From: Pseudarthrobacter defluvii
GTDB taxonomy: Bacteria; Actinomycetota; Actinomycetes; Actinomycetales; Micrococcaceae
Direction of reading: 5' to 3'
Length of the DNA stretch: 64,000 bases
Assembly (NCBI RefSeq): GCF_030323865.1
Contig: NZ_CP066362.1
Span: 2,170,001-2,234,000, forward strand
The position numbers and the translations under genes are program-made. Of the stretch, positions 1 to 12,919 are shown piece after piece (the stretch's first letter is position 1; each line of letters begins with the position of its first letter). The notes below the pieces were generated by a model. It saw only the letters and a list, made by a program, of their open reading frames with translations. It was not told where the DNA came from and did no database searches.

Positions 1-534
1 CCGCAGGAACGCAGCACCTGTGCGGTACTCACGCCAGGCGGAAACGGCGGGGGTTCCGGCAGCTTCGGGCGCAGGAAACGCCTCCTTTGCACCCAGCGAG
101 TCGGGGTAGTCCTTTTCCAGCTTGGCCACCCGCGGGGGCACCGCCAAGCGGAGGACATCGCTGACCGTACCGGCGTAACGGGCAGCAACGGCGGTGGCAA
201 GGTCCCTGACGGCGGGCGTGAGGACCTGGACCGGGGACACAACCTTCGCCAAGGGAACCAAGGTGTGTCCGGCGTCGGACTCCTCAACCCGCTCAAGGAG
301 GAATCCGCTGAGGTCCTGGCCATTGAACTTGACCTTCACCCGGGTTCCAGGCTGGGCAGCCTGGTCCAGCGGCTCCGGGACGGCATAGTCGAATGGGCGG
401 TCCAGGTGAGGCAGGGAGGACTCAACCAGGACCCGTGCCACCGGCAGGCGCCGGGCGAGGGGAACGCCGCCGGGCATTTTGCGTGCGGGAAAACCCTGCA
501 GCAGGGTGGGCTGGACGGAGCTGTCAGGAACCAC
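1..534 (-). CDS. priA: Primosomal protein N' (PriA), N-terminal part
   Basis: Partial gene running off the left edge; 178 codons are visible. PriA is the helicase-related replication restart protein that reloads the replisome at stalled forks. The visible part matches its N-terminal 3'-DNA-binding domain: after a short leader it reads PVARVLVESSLPHLDRPFDY, the usual opening of the family, followed by a G-x-R-V-K-V-x-F stretch. The helicase and zinc-binding domains lie outside the window. I chose the GTG at 534 because a GGAGG Shine-Dalgarno lies about 7 bases upstream. It follows metK by about 60 bases, the usual actinobacterial order coaBC-metK-priA. Confidence 0.88.
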   Translation of the reverse strand, partial: MVPDSSVQPTLLQGFPARKMPGGVPLARRLPVARVLVESSLPHLDRPFDYAVPEPLDQAAQPGTRVKVKFNGQDLSGFLLERVEESDAGHTLVPLAKVVSPVQVLTPAVRDLATAVAARYAGTVSDVLRLAVPPRVAKLEKDYPDSLGAKEAFPAPEAAGTPAVSAWREYRTGAAFLR

Positions 535-594
535 GACAGTTACCTCCGTTCAGCTACCGGTTCGACACGGACAGCAAAGCACCGGGCACTGACA

Positions 595-1830
595 TTAGGC
601 GTTGAAGTACGCCTTCAGATCGTCAACCCGGTCCAGGCGCTCCCAGGTGAAATCGGGTTCATCCCGGCCGAAGTGGCCGTGGGCGGCTGTCTTGGCATAG
701 ATGGGCCGCTTCAGGTCCAGGGCGTCGATGATGGCCCGGGGACGGAGGTCGAAGATCTCGGCAATGGCTTCGCTGATCCGGGCCGGATCCACGGTCTCGG
801 TGCCGAAAGTCTCCACGTAGGTTCCCACCGGCCGCGCCTGTCCGATGGCGTAGGCGATCTGGATTTCGGCGCGCTTCGCCAGGCCTGCGGCCACCACGTT
901 CTTGGCGACCCAGCGCATGGCATACGCGGCGGAGCGGTCCACCTTGGACGGATCCTTGCCGGAGAAGGCGCCGCCGCCGTGGCGTGCCATGCCGCCGTAG
1001 GTGTCGACGATGATCTTGCGGCCGGTGAGGCCGGCGTCGCCCACGGGGCCGCCGATGACGAACTCACCGGCGGGATTGAGGATGTTGGCGGCGCGGGAAA
1101 TATCCAGGTTGGCGGCAGCGAGGACCGGTTCAATCACGACGGCGGCGAGGTCGGCGCGCAGCTGCTCAAGGCTTGCACCCTCGGCATGCTGGCTGGAAAT
1201 CACCACGGTCTCAACGGATACCGGAACGTCTTTGTCATAGCCCACGGTGACCTGGGTCTTGCCGTCCGGGCGGAGGTAGGCCAGTTGGCCGGTCTTGCGG
1301 ACGTCGGTCAGGCGTTCGGAAAGCCGGTGGGCCAGCCAGATGGGGGTGGGCATGTAGGACGGGGTCTCGTCGCTGGCGTAACCGAACATCAGCCCCTGGT
1401 CGCCGGCGCCCTGGAGGTCGTAGTCGTCCTCCTGGCGGCCCTCGCGGGCCTCGAGGGAGTTGAAGACGCCACCGGCGATGTCGTTTGACTGCTGGCCGAT
1501 GGAAACGGATACGCCGCAGCGGGCGCCGTCGAACCCGTTGGCCGAGGAGTCGTACCCGATGCCCAGGATGGTTTCGCGGACAATCTGCGGGATTTCGACG
1601 TAGGCGTCGGTGGTGACTTCGCCGGCCACATGCACCAGGCCGGTGGTGGCCATGGTCTCCACGGCCACGCGGGACTCGGGGTCGGCGGACAGCAGCGCGT
1701 CGAGGATGGCATCGCTGATCTGGTCGCAGATCTTGTCCGGATGGCCTTCAGTGACCGACTCGGACGTGAAGAGCCGGAGCGCGGAGGGCGTGGCCCCATG
1801 GGTGTGGGGAAGGTGCAGCGGTAAAGTCAC
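595..1830 (-). CDS. metK: S-adenosylmethionine synthase
   Basis: Makes S-adenosylmethionine from methionine and ATP in the cytoplasm. The 411-residue protein has the three-domain MetK family layout: the ATP-site segment [20 protein letters not shown] near residues 23-42, the [12 protein letters not shown] hexapeptide region, and the phosphate-loop motif GGGAFSGKD near residue 285. Length is normal for actinobacterial MetK (about 400). The start is a GTG, preceded by a weak purine-rich AAGGTAG. The 109-base gap to coaBC contains a small CTCCC/GGGAG hairpin but nothing that looks like a full SAM riboswitch. Part of the mihF-gmk-rpoZ-coaBC-metK-priA run. Confidence 0.96.
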   Translation of the reverse strand: MTLPLHLPHTHGATPSALRLFTSESVTEGHPDKICDQISDAILDALLSADPESRVAVETMATTGLVHVAGEVTTDAYVEIPQIVRETILGIGYDSSANGFDGARCGVSVSIGQQSNDIAGGVFNSLEAREGRQEDDYDLQGAGDQGLMFGYASDETPSYMPTPIWLAHRLSERLTDVRKTGQLAYLRPDGKTQVTVGYDKDVPVSVETVVISSQHAEGASLEQLRADLAAVVIEPVLAAANLDISRAANILNPAGEFVIGGPVGDAGLTGRKIIVDTYGGMARHGGGAFSGKDPSKVDRSAAYAMRWVAKNVVAAGLAKRAEIQIAYAIGQARPVGTYVETFGTETVDPARISEAIAEIFDLRPRAIIDALDLKRPIYAKTAAHGHFGRDEPDFTWERLDRVDDLKAYFNA

Positions 1831-1939
1831 TCAACTACCTTACTGGTTGGTGTTGGTACTCCCGTCAGGGAGAAGTCGATAGATGTCCCTGTGCTAAGCG
1901 AACGTGGCCAGGAACACTCGGGCCAAGGGCGAAACACGT

Positions 1940-3175
1940 TCAGTTTGAGGCAATGTGGTTCAGTTCGAAACTGATGCGGCTGATGATGGCTTCCGAAACC
2001 TCGGTTTTGGATCCCGAGGCCTCCTGTGGTTCGGAGCCTGAGCGCGAAAGGATGACCACCGAATTGGAGTCCTGCCCGAAGACTTTGTCCGTGCCCACGT
2101 GGTTGACCACCAGCAGGTCGCAGCCTTTCCGCTGCAGTTTTGCCTCCGCATAGGCCAGTACGTCCCCCTGGCTGTCCCCGGTCTCGGCTGCGAATCCTAC
2201 GATCAGCTGCCCGGATTGGGCATAGCCCGCATTCCGCTGCTCCACGAGTTCCTGCAGGATGTCCGGGTTGCGGACCAGGGTAACGACGGGATCAGCAGTG
2301 TCGTCGCGCTTTTTGATCTTGGTGTCCGAGACCTCGGCGGGGCGGAAGTCGGCTACGGCTGCGGACATGATGACGACGTCGGACCCGGCAGCGGCAGCCA
2401 GTGCGGCCTCGCGGAGTTGCAGGGCAGTTTCCACGCGGACGACTTCCACGCCTGCCGGCGGTGGAACGTCCATGTGGGCGGCAAGCAGCCGCACGGTGGC
2501 GCCTGCGTTCCGGGCGGCGACCGCCAGGGCCACGCCCTGCTTGCCGGACGACCGGTTGCCGAGGAAGCGTACAGGGTCCAGCGGTTCGCGGGTGCCGCCG
2601 GCGCTGATGGTCACGGTGCGGCCGGCAAGCGGGAGCTGGTAGTTGGACTGTCCCTGGACCAGTGCCATGGCTGCGTCGAAGATCAGCTGGGGCTCGGGCA
2701 GCCTTCCCGGTCCTGAGTCTGCGCCGGTCAACCGGCCGGAGGCGGGTTCCAGGACGGCGGCGCCGCGGGAGCGCAGGGTTTCGACGTTGGCGCGGGTGGC
2801 GGCGTGCTGCCACATCTCCGTGTGCATGGCGGGGGCGAACAGCACGGGGCCGTGTGCCATCAGCAGCGTGTTGGTGAGCAGGTCCCCGGCCTGGCCCGTG
2901 GCAGCTTTCGCCAGGAGGTCTGCCGTGGCGGGTGCCACCACCACGAGGTCGGCCTCGTGGCCAAGCCGGACGTGGTTGACCAGGTGCACGTCGTCGAAGA
3001 CGCTGTTGCTCACGGGGTTGCCGGACAGCGCCTCCCAGGTGGCGGTTCCGATGAAGCGGGTGGACGCCTCCGTGGGGATCACGGTGACGTCATGGCCGGC
3101 TTCAGTAAAAAGCCGGAGGAGCGATGCCACCTTGTAGGCGGCGATCCCTCCCCCGACTCCGAGGACTATGCGCAC
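1940..3175 (-). CDS. coaBC: Bifunctional phosphopantothenoylcysteine decarboxylase / phosphopantothenate-cysteine ligase
   Basis: Two consecutive steps of coenzyme A synthesis: ligation of cysteine to 4'-phosphopantothenate (CoaB, C-terminal) and FMN-dependent decarboxylation (CoaC, N-terminal). The N-terminal half shows the flavoprotein opening GVGGGIAAYKVASLLR, a histidine in HLVNHVRL, the APATADLLAKAATGQAGDLL stretch and the PAMHTEMW substrate-binding motif. The C-terminal half starts near FLGNRSSGKQG and carries SAAVADFRP and KIKK, typical of CoaB. Length 411 is normal. The GTG start has a strong GGAGG five bases upstream. It lies 38 bases after rpoZ and continues the gmk-rpoZ operon. Confidence 0.95.
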   Translation of the reverse strand: MRIVLGVGGGIAAYKVASLLRLFTEAGHDVTVIPTEASTRFIGTATWEALSGNPVSNSVFDDVHLVNHVRLGHEADLVVVAPATADLLAKAATGQAGDLLTNTLLMAHGPVLFAPAMHTEMWQHAATRANVETLRSRGAAVLEPASGRLTGADSGPGRLPEPQLIFDAAMALVQGQSNYQLPLAGRTVTISAGGTREPLDPVRFLGNRSSGKQGVALAVAARNAGATVRLLAAHMDVPPPAGVEVVRVETALQLREAALAAAAGSDVVIMSAAVADFRPAEVSDTKIKKRDDTADPVVTLVRNPDILQELVEQRNAGYAQSGQLIVGFAAETGDSQGDVLAYAEAKLQRKGCDLLVVNHVGTDKVFGQDSNSVVILSRSGSEPQEASGSKTEVSEAIISRISFELNHIASN

Positions 3176-3213
3176 GTGACCTCCGTCAACAGCAAGTCAG
3201 TTCAGCAGCAGGT

Positions 3214-3474
3214 TTACTCTGCGGCTTCGATCGGCGTGGAGACCAGCTTGCCTTCGTTGATCTCGCGCAGTGCGATCGAGAGCGACTTTTCGTTCAGCTT
3301 GGTGTCGACCAGGGGTCCGACGTATTCGAACAGGCCCTCGTGCAGCTGGGCGTAGTAGGCGTTGATCTGACGAGCGCGCTTGGCACCGAAGATCACCAGG
3401 CCGTACTTGGAGTCGGCTGCTTCGAGCAGCGAGTCGATCGGCGGGTTGATGATGCCTTCAAGGTTCGTGGACAC
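3214..3474 (-). CDS. rpoZ: DNA-directed RNA polymerase omega subunit
   Basis: Small RNA polymerase subunit that assists beta' folding and core assembly. The 86-residue sequence has the omega core: N-terminal [20 protein letters not shown], then AKRARQIN and a C-terminal [13 protein letters not shown] helix. Length fits actinobacterial omega. It sits directly after gmk (15 bases), the near-universal gmk-rpoZ-coaBC arrangement. In other bacteria omega is needed for ppGpp binding at site 1; the residues of that site cannot be assigned with certainty here. Confidence 0.95.
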   Translation of the reverse strand: MSTNLEGIINPPIDSLLEAADSKYGLVIFGAKRARQINAYYAQLHEGLFEYVGPLVDTKLNEKSLSIALREINEGKLVSTPIEAAE

Positions 3475-3489
3475 GAATTCTCCAAATTC

Positions 3490-4083
3490 CTAGCGGGCTG
3501 ACGGTTCCGGCAGGTGTGGATGCGGTGTCAGCCCCATGAGTGAAACAAGCTCGTCCGCTGCCCGGCGGACGTCGTCGTTGATGACGGTGTGGTCGAACTC
3601 CGGTTCAGCAGCAAGTTCCAGTTTAGCGGTTTCCAGGCGCCGCTGCTGTTCTTCCGGTGTTTCCGTGCCCCGGCCCACCAGCCGGCGGACCATTTCGTCC
3701 CAGGTGGGCGGTGCGAGGAAGACGAACTGGGCGTCCGGGACGGCTGCCTTGACCTGGCGGGCGCCCTGCAGGTCGATCTCCAGCAGCACGGACCGGCCTT
3801 CGTCGATGGCCCGGTTGACGGTGCTCTTCAGGGTGCCGTAGGTGTTCTGGCCGTGGACAACCGCCCATTCCAGGAGCTCACCAGCCGCAATGAGCTGCTC
3901 GAACTCCTCCTTGGACTTGAAGAAGTAGTGAACGCCGTCCACCTCCCCGGGCCGGGGCGCGCGGGTGGTGGCTGAGACGGAAAGCCACACCTCGGGGTAG
4001 TTGTCACGGATGTAGGTGGACACGGTGCCTTTGCCAACAGCCGTCGGACCTGCGAGGACTGTCAGTCCAGGTTTCTTGCTCAC
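3490..4083 (-). CDS. gmk: Guanylate kinase
   Basis: Phosphorylates GMP to GDP using ATP in purine salvage and synthesis. The 197-residue protein has the P-loop GPTAVGKGT (residues 12-20), the GMP-binding stretch [18 protein letters not shown] and the lid/dimer region [13 protein letters not shown]. The start is GTG with an AAGGAA ribosome-binding site 5 bases upstream. The gene lies 45 bases downstream of mihF, as in most Actinobacteria, and is probably co-transcribed from the mihF promoter. Confidence 0.96.
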   Translation of the reverse strand: MSKKPGLTVLAGPTAVGKGTVSTYIRDNYPEVWLSVSATTRAPRPGEVDGVHYFFKSKEEFEQLIAAGELLEWAVVHGQNTYGTLKSTVNRAIDEGRSVLLEIDLQGARQVKAAVPDAQFVFLAPPTWDEMVRRLVGRGTETPEEQQRRLETAKLELAAEPEFDHTVINDDVRRAADELVSLMGLTPHPHLPEPSAR

Positions 4084-4128
4084 GTATTCCTTTTGCCGCA
4101 GTTGGGGGAAAGACAGGCGCTGCCTGCC

Positions 4129-4446
4129 TCAATGCTCGTCTATAAAATCTACCAGCGCCCGGCGCTGGTGGACGCCCAGGCCCCTGACCCTGCGGGACGT
4201 TGCAATACCCAGCTGCTGCATGATCGCCGCCGCCCGTACCTTCCCGATGCCGGGAAGGGCTTCAAGCAGCTCGGAGACTTTCATCCGGGCCAAAGCGTCG
4301 TCCTCCAGGGCCGAACTGATGATGTCCGCCGCGGACCTGTCGCCGTTCCGAAGGCTTTCCTTGGCGGCGGCCCGGGTGGCCCTGGCTGCTGCCGCCTTGC
4401 CCAGGGCATCGGCCCGTTCAGACGCAGATAAGGGTCGCAGGACCAT
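4129..4446 (-). CDS. mihF: Integration host factor, actinobacterial type (mIHF)
   Basis: Small nucleoid-associated protein unrelated to HU/IHF; in mycobacteria and Streptomyces it bends DNA and supports recombination and nucleoid organisation. The 105-residue protein contains the family signature KVSELLEALPGIGKVRA followed by LGIATSRRVRGLG, the helix-two-turns-helix DNA-binding region. I prefer the ATG at 4446 over an in-frame GTG at 4455 because a GGGGG lies about 8 bases before the ATG, whereas it abuts the GTG. A recognisable promoter and a perfect palindrome precede the gene. Position directly before gmk is conserved. Confidence 0.93.
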   Translation of the reverse strand: MVLRPLSASERADALGKAAAARATRAAAKESLRNGDRSAADIISSALEDDALARMKVSELLEALPGIGKVRAAAIMQQLGIATSRRVRGLGVHQRRALVDFIDEH

Positions 4447-4476
4447 CACGGACACCCCCGAAGTCGGCGGATTTCA

Positions 4477-4498
4477 TCCAAGGGCGGCCGCCCTTGGA
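4477..4498. repeat. Perfect 22-bp palindrome in the mihF leader
   Basis: Two 11-base arms (TCCAAGGGCGG and its exact complement) abut with no spacer. In the RNA this would form a GC-rich hairpin starting about 3 bases after the predicted mihF transcription start. It could stabilise the mRNA 5' end, be an operator for a dimeric repressor, or be an attenuator-like element; the sequence does not decide between these. Confidence 0.75.
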
Positions 4499-4507
4499 CC
4501 TGTCCTG

Positions 4508-4536
4508 AAACTACCCTCTGGTGCAGCGTGAATCAA
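4508..4536 (-). promoter_or_regulatory. Candidate sigma-70-type promoter for mihF
   Basis: On the minus strand TTGATT (-35) is separated by exactly 17 bases from TAGTTT (-10). Transcription would start near 4501, giving a leader of about 55 bases that opens with the palindrome at 4477-4498. It separates mihF-gmk-rpoZ-coaBC from the upstream pyr operon. Confidence 0.6.
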
Positions 4537-4556
4537 TGCATCGGGGCAATTGCAGG

Positions 4557-5424
4557 CTATTGTCCCCGCAGCCCTTCCAGGGTGCGCAGGGCAGCGTTGC
4601 GCAAGCCACGGACCTGCGGTCCCGCCGACAGGATGTCGCGGCTGGACGTTCCCAGGACCAATGGGTAGGCAGCACCGAAGGTGGCCCGAAGGTCCGCCGG
4701 CGTAGCCCCCTGCGCCCCGAGCCCGGGTGCCAGGATGGGGCCGCGCACGGCCGCGAGATCCAGGTCCAGGTCCGCCAAGGCGCTCCCGACGGTGGCACCC
4801 ACCACCAGGCCCACGGATCCCAGGCTTTCTGCATACCGCGAGTTCTCGGCAGCCGCTGCGGCCGTGATCCTGCGGGCCACGGAGTCCTTTCCGCCCACGT
4901 GCTGGACGGAGGCGCCCTCCGGGTTGGAGGTCAGGGCCAGCACAAAGACACCGCGGCCGGTCCCTGCCGCCAGGTCGAGCGCGGGGCGCAAGGACTCAAA
5001 GCCGAGGTAAGGGCTGAGCGTGACGGAATCGGCCGCCAGCGGAGACCCGTCACGGAGCCAGGCGTCGGCGTAGGCAGCCATGGTGGACCCGATGTCTCCG
5101 CGCTTGGCGTCGGCAATCGTCAGAACCGATTCATCCCGTGCGGTAGCCAGGACCTCCTCCAGCACCGCGATGCCCGCGGATCCATGGCGCTCGTACAGCG
5201 CCACCTGCGGCTTGACCGCGGCAGCGAGCGGAGCCACCGCCTCCAGGACAGTGAGGGAAAAGCGCCTCAGCCCGGCGGCGTCGTCGTCCAGACCCCAGCT
5301 CTTCAACAACGCCGGGTGCGGGTCGATGCCGACGCACAGCGGGCCGCGCGCGGCCATGGCCGCGCCGAGCCGGGAGCCAAAGGACTCCCGGCCGGGGCTG
5401 GGTGCAGGCGTGCCGGGAACCTGC

Positions 5425-5432
<8 letters not shown>
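4557..5432 (-). CDS. pyrF: Orotidine-5'-phosphate decarboxylase (group 2 type)
   Basis: Last step of UMP synthesis: decarboxylates OMP. The 291-residue protein has the catalytic signature [14 protein letters not shown] and the N-terminal [11 protein letters not shown] typical of the longer actinobacterial/group-2 enzymes, plus [10 protein letters not shown] near the C terminus. A longer in-frame upstream extension to 5576 lies inside carB and is arginine/proline-rich, so I start at the ATG at 5432, which overlaps the carB stop by 8 bases and implies translational coupling. Last gene of the pyr operon. Confidence 0.94.
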
Positions 5433-8738
<3,306 letters not shown>

Positions 8739-8739
<1 letters not shown>

Positions 8740-10028
8740 TACTTCTTGTCCTCAGTCTTGTTGTCGGAATTTTTCGGCGTTGCCGGTTCGGCCCCGGCGG
8801 AGTGCGCTGAGTCCACCGGTTCCTTTGACAGGTTTGCGCTCCGGCCGTCCCGGGTGCCCTCCATCAGTTCGATGAAGCGGTCGAACAGGTAGGCGGCGTC
8901 GTGGGGTCCGGCTGCCGCTTCGGGGTGGTACTGCACGGAGAACGCGGGGATGTCGAGGCAGGCGAGGCCTTCCACGACGTCGTCGTTCAGGCTGACGTGG
9001 CTTACTTCCACGCGGCCGTAGCGCTCCTCGGGTGCCTGGGTTGCGCCGTCCAGCGGGGCGTCCACAGCGAAACCGTGGTTCTGGGAGGTGATTTCCACCT
9101 TGCCGGTGCGGCGGTCCATCACCGGCTGGTTGATGCCGCGGTGGCCGTAGCGGAGCTTGTAGGTGCCAAAGCCCAGTGCCCGGCCCAGGATCTGGTTGCC
9201 GAAGCAGATGCCGAAGTAGGGCAACTTTTCGTCCAGGACCGAGCGCAGCAGCTTGACCTGCGCGTCGGCCGTGGCGGGGTCGCCGGGGCCGTTGGACATG
9301 AAGAAGCCGTCCGGGTTGACCGCCTTGACGTCTTCCAGCGTGTCGGTGGCGGGCAGCACGTGGACGCGGACGCCGCGCTCGGCGAACCGGACGGGGGTCA
9401 TGGCCTTGATGCCGAGGTCGATCGCCGCGATGGTGAAGCGGGGATCGCCGTCCCAGCCGTGGTCCTTCGGTTCCACCACATAGGCTGCGTCAACGCTAAC
9501 CTCCTCGGCCAGGCGCGAACCCTCCATGGGGGCGCTGGCCAGGACGGCGTCGACCAATTCCTTGTCCGTGACCTGGGCGGCCTCACCGGAGAAGATGCCG
9601 GCGCGCATGGTCTTGTGCTCGCGCAGGTGCCGGGTGATGGCACGGGTGTCCACACCCTGGATGCCGACGATGCCCTGGGCCACCAGCTCTTCGTCCAGGG
9701 AGCGCTCCGAGCGCCAGTTGGAGGGGCGGCGTGCGGGGTCGCGGACGATATAGCCCGCCACCCAGATGCGCCGGGACTCGGCGTCGTCATCATTGACGCC
9801 GGTGTTGCCGATGTGCGGCGCCGTCTGCACCACCAGCTGGCGGGCGTAGGACGGATCGGTGATGGTTTCCTGGTAGCCGGTCATGCCGGTGGCGAAGACG
9901 GCCTCGCCCAGGGCGGTGCCCGTGGCGCCGTAGCTGGTGCCGCGGAAAATACGCCCGTCTTCGAGAACCAGCGCAGCTGGGGCCGATACAGGAGCGGAGG
10001 TGGTTGCTGTCAATGTATTCGCTTTCAC
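8739..10028 (-). CDS. carA: Carbamoyl-phosphate synthase small (glutaminase) subunit
   Basis: Hydrolyses glutamine and passes ammonia to CarB. A class I glutamine amidotransferase domain is at the C terminus: nucleophile motif [12 protein letters not shown] and the His/Glu segment [13 protein letters not shown]. The start is uncertain. An in-frame GTG at 10052 would overlap the previous gene by 20 bases and lacks a ribosome-binding site. The GTG at 10028 has GGAAAG seven bases upstream and begins just after the previous stop, so I use it (429 residues). The C-terminal tail is unusually hydrophilic (about 35 residues). Confidence 0.95.
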
Positions 10029-10032
10029 TGTC

Positions 10033-10551
10033 TTACTTTCCACTGGTGGCACCAGCCGCTGGGGCTGACGAAATCAAATCCTGAAGGGCCTGGTACAGCA
10101 CGTCCTTGTCCGCGGCGCGGCGGGTCCGGAAGCCGGTATCCAGTTCATGCGCGCCGTGCGTCCATCCGAGCACCAGGAGGCCGTCCTTCTCCACGAACTT
10201 CCCCGCCATGCCGCTGTCCTGGCGGACTTCAGTCAGGGAGGCCGCGGGGATGTACAGCGCGGGTGCGCCGGACCGCCCGTAGATGACGCCGTGCGGGTAC
10301 ACCTCGAGGGTGGAGTTGGTGCGGATGCCCAGCCCGTGCACCGCGATCCGGTCAAGCCAATCACCTGCCGTAGTGGTGGCCACGTACTGCCCGTCGGCAG
10401 CGGCGGTCGGCTCACCGGGAGCGGCGGGCACCTGGGGCAGCTGCTCGACGTCGGACTGGCGCTTCAGGCGGTTGCGCCAGCCCACGCCGAGAAGGACAAA
10501 GACGACGGCGATAACCGCCAGCATGGCAAGTCCGGGAAGGATCTTTTCCAT
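10033..10551 (-). CDS. Membrane-anchored PH-like domain protein of the pyr operon
   Basis: A 172-residue protein with one N-terminal transmembrane helix (about residues 5-23, then a basic WRNRLKRQ stop), a proline/alanine linker, and a C-terminal soluble domain of about 110 residues starting near [13 protein letters not shown]. Position and look match the small membrane protein found between pyrC and carA in many Actinobacteria (Rv1382 type), usually annotated as PH-like. Its ATG overlaps the pyrC stop (TGATG), so it is translated with the pathway enzymes. No biochemical role is known to me; a link to pyrimidine synthesis is inferred from context only. Confidence 0.8.
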   Translation of the reverse strand: MEKILPGLAMLAVIAVVFVLLGVGWRNRLKRQSDVEQLPQVPAAPGEPTAAADGQYVATTTAGDWLDRIAVHGLGIRTNSTLEVYPHGVIYGRSGAPALYIPAASLTEVRQDSGMAGKFVEKDGLLVLGWTHGAHELDTGFRTRRAADKDVLYQALQDLISSAPAAGATSGK

Positions 10552-11891
10552 CAGGCAGCGCCCGCCGGGGTTGCGGCGGCGTCCGGGTGCGGGGTGTTGA
10601 GGGTGCCGTCCAGGACAGTGGGGTGCCCCTTGAAGAAGGTGGCCACCACCTTGCCCGGCAGTTCCCTTCCCTTGAACGGCGAGTTGCGGCCCATGGTGGC
10701 CATCTGGAAGGGGTCCACCGTCCAGCGGGCCGCCGGATCAAGCAGGATGAGGTTGGCGGGTTCCCCGGCCTCGATGGGCCGGCCCTGGTCAGCCAGCCGG
10801 CCAATCTTCGCGGCCGCGGTGGAGGTGACCCTGGCAAAGTCCGCCCAGCTCATCAGGCCGGTTTCGATCATGGCGTGCTGGACCACGGACAGGGCGGTCT
10901 CCAGCCCGGTCATGCCCATGGCAGCCTGCGCCCACTCGCATTCCTTGTGCTCGCTCGGGTGCGGTGCGTGGTCGGTACCCACAACGTCGATCGTGCCGTC
11001 TGCCAGCCCCGCACGCAATGCCTGGACGTCGGCATCGGTTCGCAGCGGCGGGTTGACCTTGAACACGGGATCGTAGCTGCGCACCAGGTCGTCGGTCAGC
11101 AGCAGGTGGTGCGGGGTGACCTCCGCCGTGACGTCGATGCCGCGCTCCTTGGCCCAGCGGATGATCTCCACCGAGCCCGCCGTGGAAACGTGGCATACGT
11201 GCAGGCGGGAGCCCACGTGCTGGGCCAGCAGGACGTCCCGGGCAATGATGCTTTCCTCCGCCACCGCGGGCCACCCGGTCAGGCCCAGGACGGCGGAGAC
11301 GTCGCCCTCGTTCATCTGTGCCCCGGCGGTGAGGCGGGGTTCCTGCGCATGCTGGGCCACCACGCCGTCGAACGCCTTGACGTACTCGAGGGCGCGGCGC
11401 ATGAGCACGGGGTCGTGGACGCAAATGCCGTCGTCGGAGAACATCCGGACCCGGGCGCGGGAATCGGCCATGGCGCCGAGTTCAGCCAGCTGCTCCCCTG
11501 CCAGGCCGACGGTGACGGCACCTACCGGGCGGACATCCACCCAGCCGGCTGCAAGACCCAGCGTGTAGACCTGTTCCACCACACCGGCGGTGTCGGCCAC
11601 GGGGGTGCTGTTGGCCATGGCGTGCACGGCTGTGTAGCCGCCCAGCGCAGCGGCCCGGGTGCCGGTCTCGACGGTTTCGGCGTCTTCGCGGCCCGGTTCG
11701 CGCAGGTGCGTGTGGACGTCCACCATGCCGGGCAGCGCCACCAGGCCGGCGGCGTCGATGACGGTGGCGCCATCAGCGGACAGGCCATGGCCGATCTCGG
11801 CGATGATGCCGTCGCGGATCAGCAGGTCCGCGGGCTCGCCGCCCAGGATGGCGGCGCCTTGGATCAGGTACGTTCCGGTGTTGGCTGCCAT
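10551..11891 (-). CDS. pyrC: Dihydroorotase
   Basis: Cyclises carbamoyl aspartate to dihydroorotate. Class I dihydroorotase of the amidohydrolase superfamily, 446 residues: metal ligands in DVHTHLREPGREDAETVETG (about residues 58-77), a histidine in HVCHVS, and the catalytic aspartate in VVGTDHAPHP. Length is typical of the type I enzymes. The start overlaps the pyrB stop (TGATG) and its own stop overlaps the next gene, so the whole block is coupled. Confidence 0.96.
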   Translation of the reverse strand: MAANTGTYLIQGAAILGGEPADLLIRDGIIAEIGHGLSADGATVIDAAGLVALPGMVDVHTHLREPGREDAETVETGTRAAALGGYTAVHAMANSTPVADTAGVVEQVYTLGLAAGWVDVRPVGAVTVGLAGEQLAELGAMADSRARVRMFSDDGICVHDPVLMRRALEYVKAFDGVVAQHAQEPRLTAGAQMNEGDVSAVLGLTGWPAVAEESIIARDVLLAQHVGSRLHVCHVSTAGSVEIIRWAKERGIDVTAEVTPHHLLLTDDLVRSYDPVFKVNPPLRTDADVQALRAGLADGTIDVVGTDHAPHPSEHKECEWAQAAMGMTGLETALSVVQHAMIETGLMSWADFARVTSTAAAKIGRLADQGRPIEAGEPANLILLDPAARWTVDPFQMATMGRNSPFKGRELPGKVVATFFKGHPTVLDGTLNTPHPDAAATPAGAA

Positions 11892-12919
11892 CAGTTGCTC
11901 TCCTTGGTGGAAGGGGCTGCGGCGGCGTAGGCCGGTGCCCGGTGTGCGGCTGGTTCCCGGGTGTCTCCGGAGAGCAGCAGGTACAGCGCGGCCATCCGCA
12001 CGGATACGCCGTTGCGGACCTGCGCCAGGACGGTGGAACGGGGCGAATCGGCGGCGGCGGCGCTGATCTCCAGGCCCCGGTTCATGGGTCCGGGGTGCAT
12101 GATGATGGTGTCCGTCATGCCAAGGTCGTCCAAAGCCCGCAGCCGGTTGTCGTCGAAGCCCCAGCGCCGGGAGTATTCGCGGGTGCTGGGGAAGAAGGAA
12201 GCGTTCATGCGTTCGCCCTGGACCCGGAGCATCATCACGGCATCGACGCCGTTGGCCAGCGTCTGGTCGAGGTCATAGCTGACGCTGCAGGGCCATTTGT
12301 CGACGCCGACCGGCAGCAGCGTGGGCGGGGCCACCAAGGTCACTTCCGCGCCGAGCGTGCGCAGCAGCCAGACGTTGGAGCGTGCCACACGGGAGTGCAG
12401 CACGTCGCCTGCGATGGCCACCCGCATGCCCTTGAGGTCCGTTCCTTCCGAGCCGGTGCCGCCGAGGCGGGCCCAGTGTCGGCGCATGGTGAAGGCGTCG
12501 AGCAAGGCCTGGGTGGGGTGTTCGTGGGTGCCGTCGCCGGCGTTGATGACCGCCGCGTCGATCCAGTCAGTGGCGGCGAGGCGGTGGGGCGCGCCCGAGG
12601 CCCAGTGGCGGATGACGACGGCGTCCGCACCCATGGCGGACAGCGTCTGGGCGGTGTCCTTGAGGGATTCGCCCTTGGAGACGGATGATCCCTTGGCGGC
12701 GAAGTTGATGACATCGGCCGACAGCCGCTTGGCCGCGGCTTCGAAGGAGATCCGGGTGCGGGTGGAGTCTTCGAAGAAGAGGTTGACCACGGTGCGGCCA
12801 CGCAGCGCGGGGAGCTTCTTGACTTCCCGCTCCCCCACGGCCGACATCTCCTCGGCGGTGTCCAGGATGCGGATGGCGTTCGAAAGGCTGAGGTCCCCGG
12901 TGGACAGGAGGTGTTTCAT
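11891..12919 (-). CDS. pyrB: Aspartate carbamoyltransferase catalytic subunit
   Basis: Condenses carbamoyl phosphate with aspartate, the committed step of pyrimidine synthesis. The 342-residue protein has the carbamoyl-phosphate loop [21 protein letters not shown] and MHPGPMNRG, all diagnostic. No pyrI regulatory subunit is present, as expected in Actinobacteria, where control rests on PyrR. The ATG overlaps the pyrR stop (ATGA). Confidence 0.97.
   Translation of the reverse strand: MKHLLSTGDLSLSNAIRILDTAEEMSAVGEREVKKLPALRGRTVVNLFFEDSTRTRISFEAAAKRLSADVINFAAKGSSVSKGESLKDTAQTLSAMGADAVVIRHWASGAPHRLAATDWIDAAVINAGDGTHEHPTQALLDAFTMRRHWARLGGTGSEGTDLKGMRVAIAGDVLHSRVARSNVWLLRTLGAEVTLVAPPTLLPVGVDKWPCSVSYDLDQTLANGVDAVMMLRVQGERMNASFFPSTREYSRRWGFDDNRLRALDDLGMTDTIIMHPGPMNRGLEISAAAADSPRSTVLAQVRNGVSVRMAALYLLLSGDTREPAAHRAPAYAAAAPSTKESN

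Noticed and set aside
1831..1939. SAM riboswitch upstream of metK
   Set aside because: Only a short CTCCC/GGGAG hairpin is present in 109 bases; the multi-helix core of SAM riboswitches is not seen.
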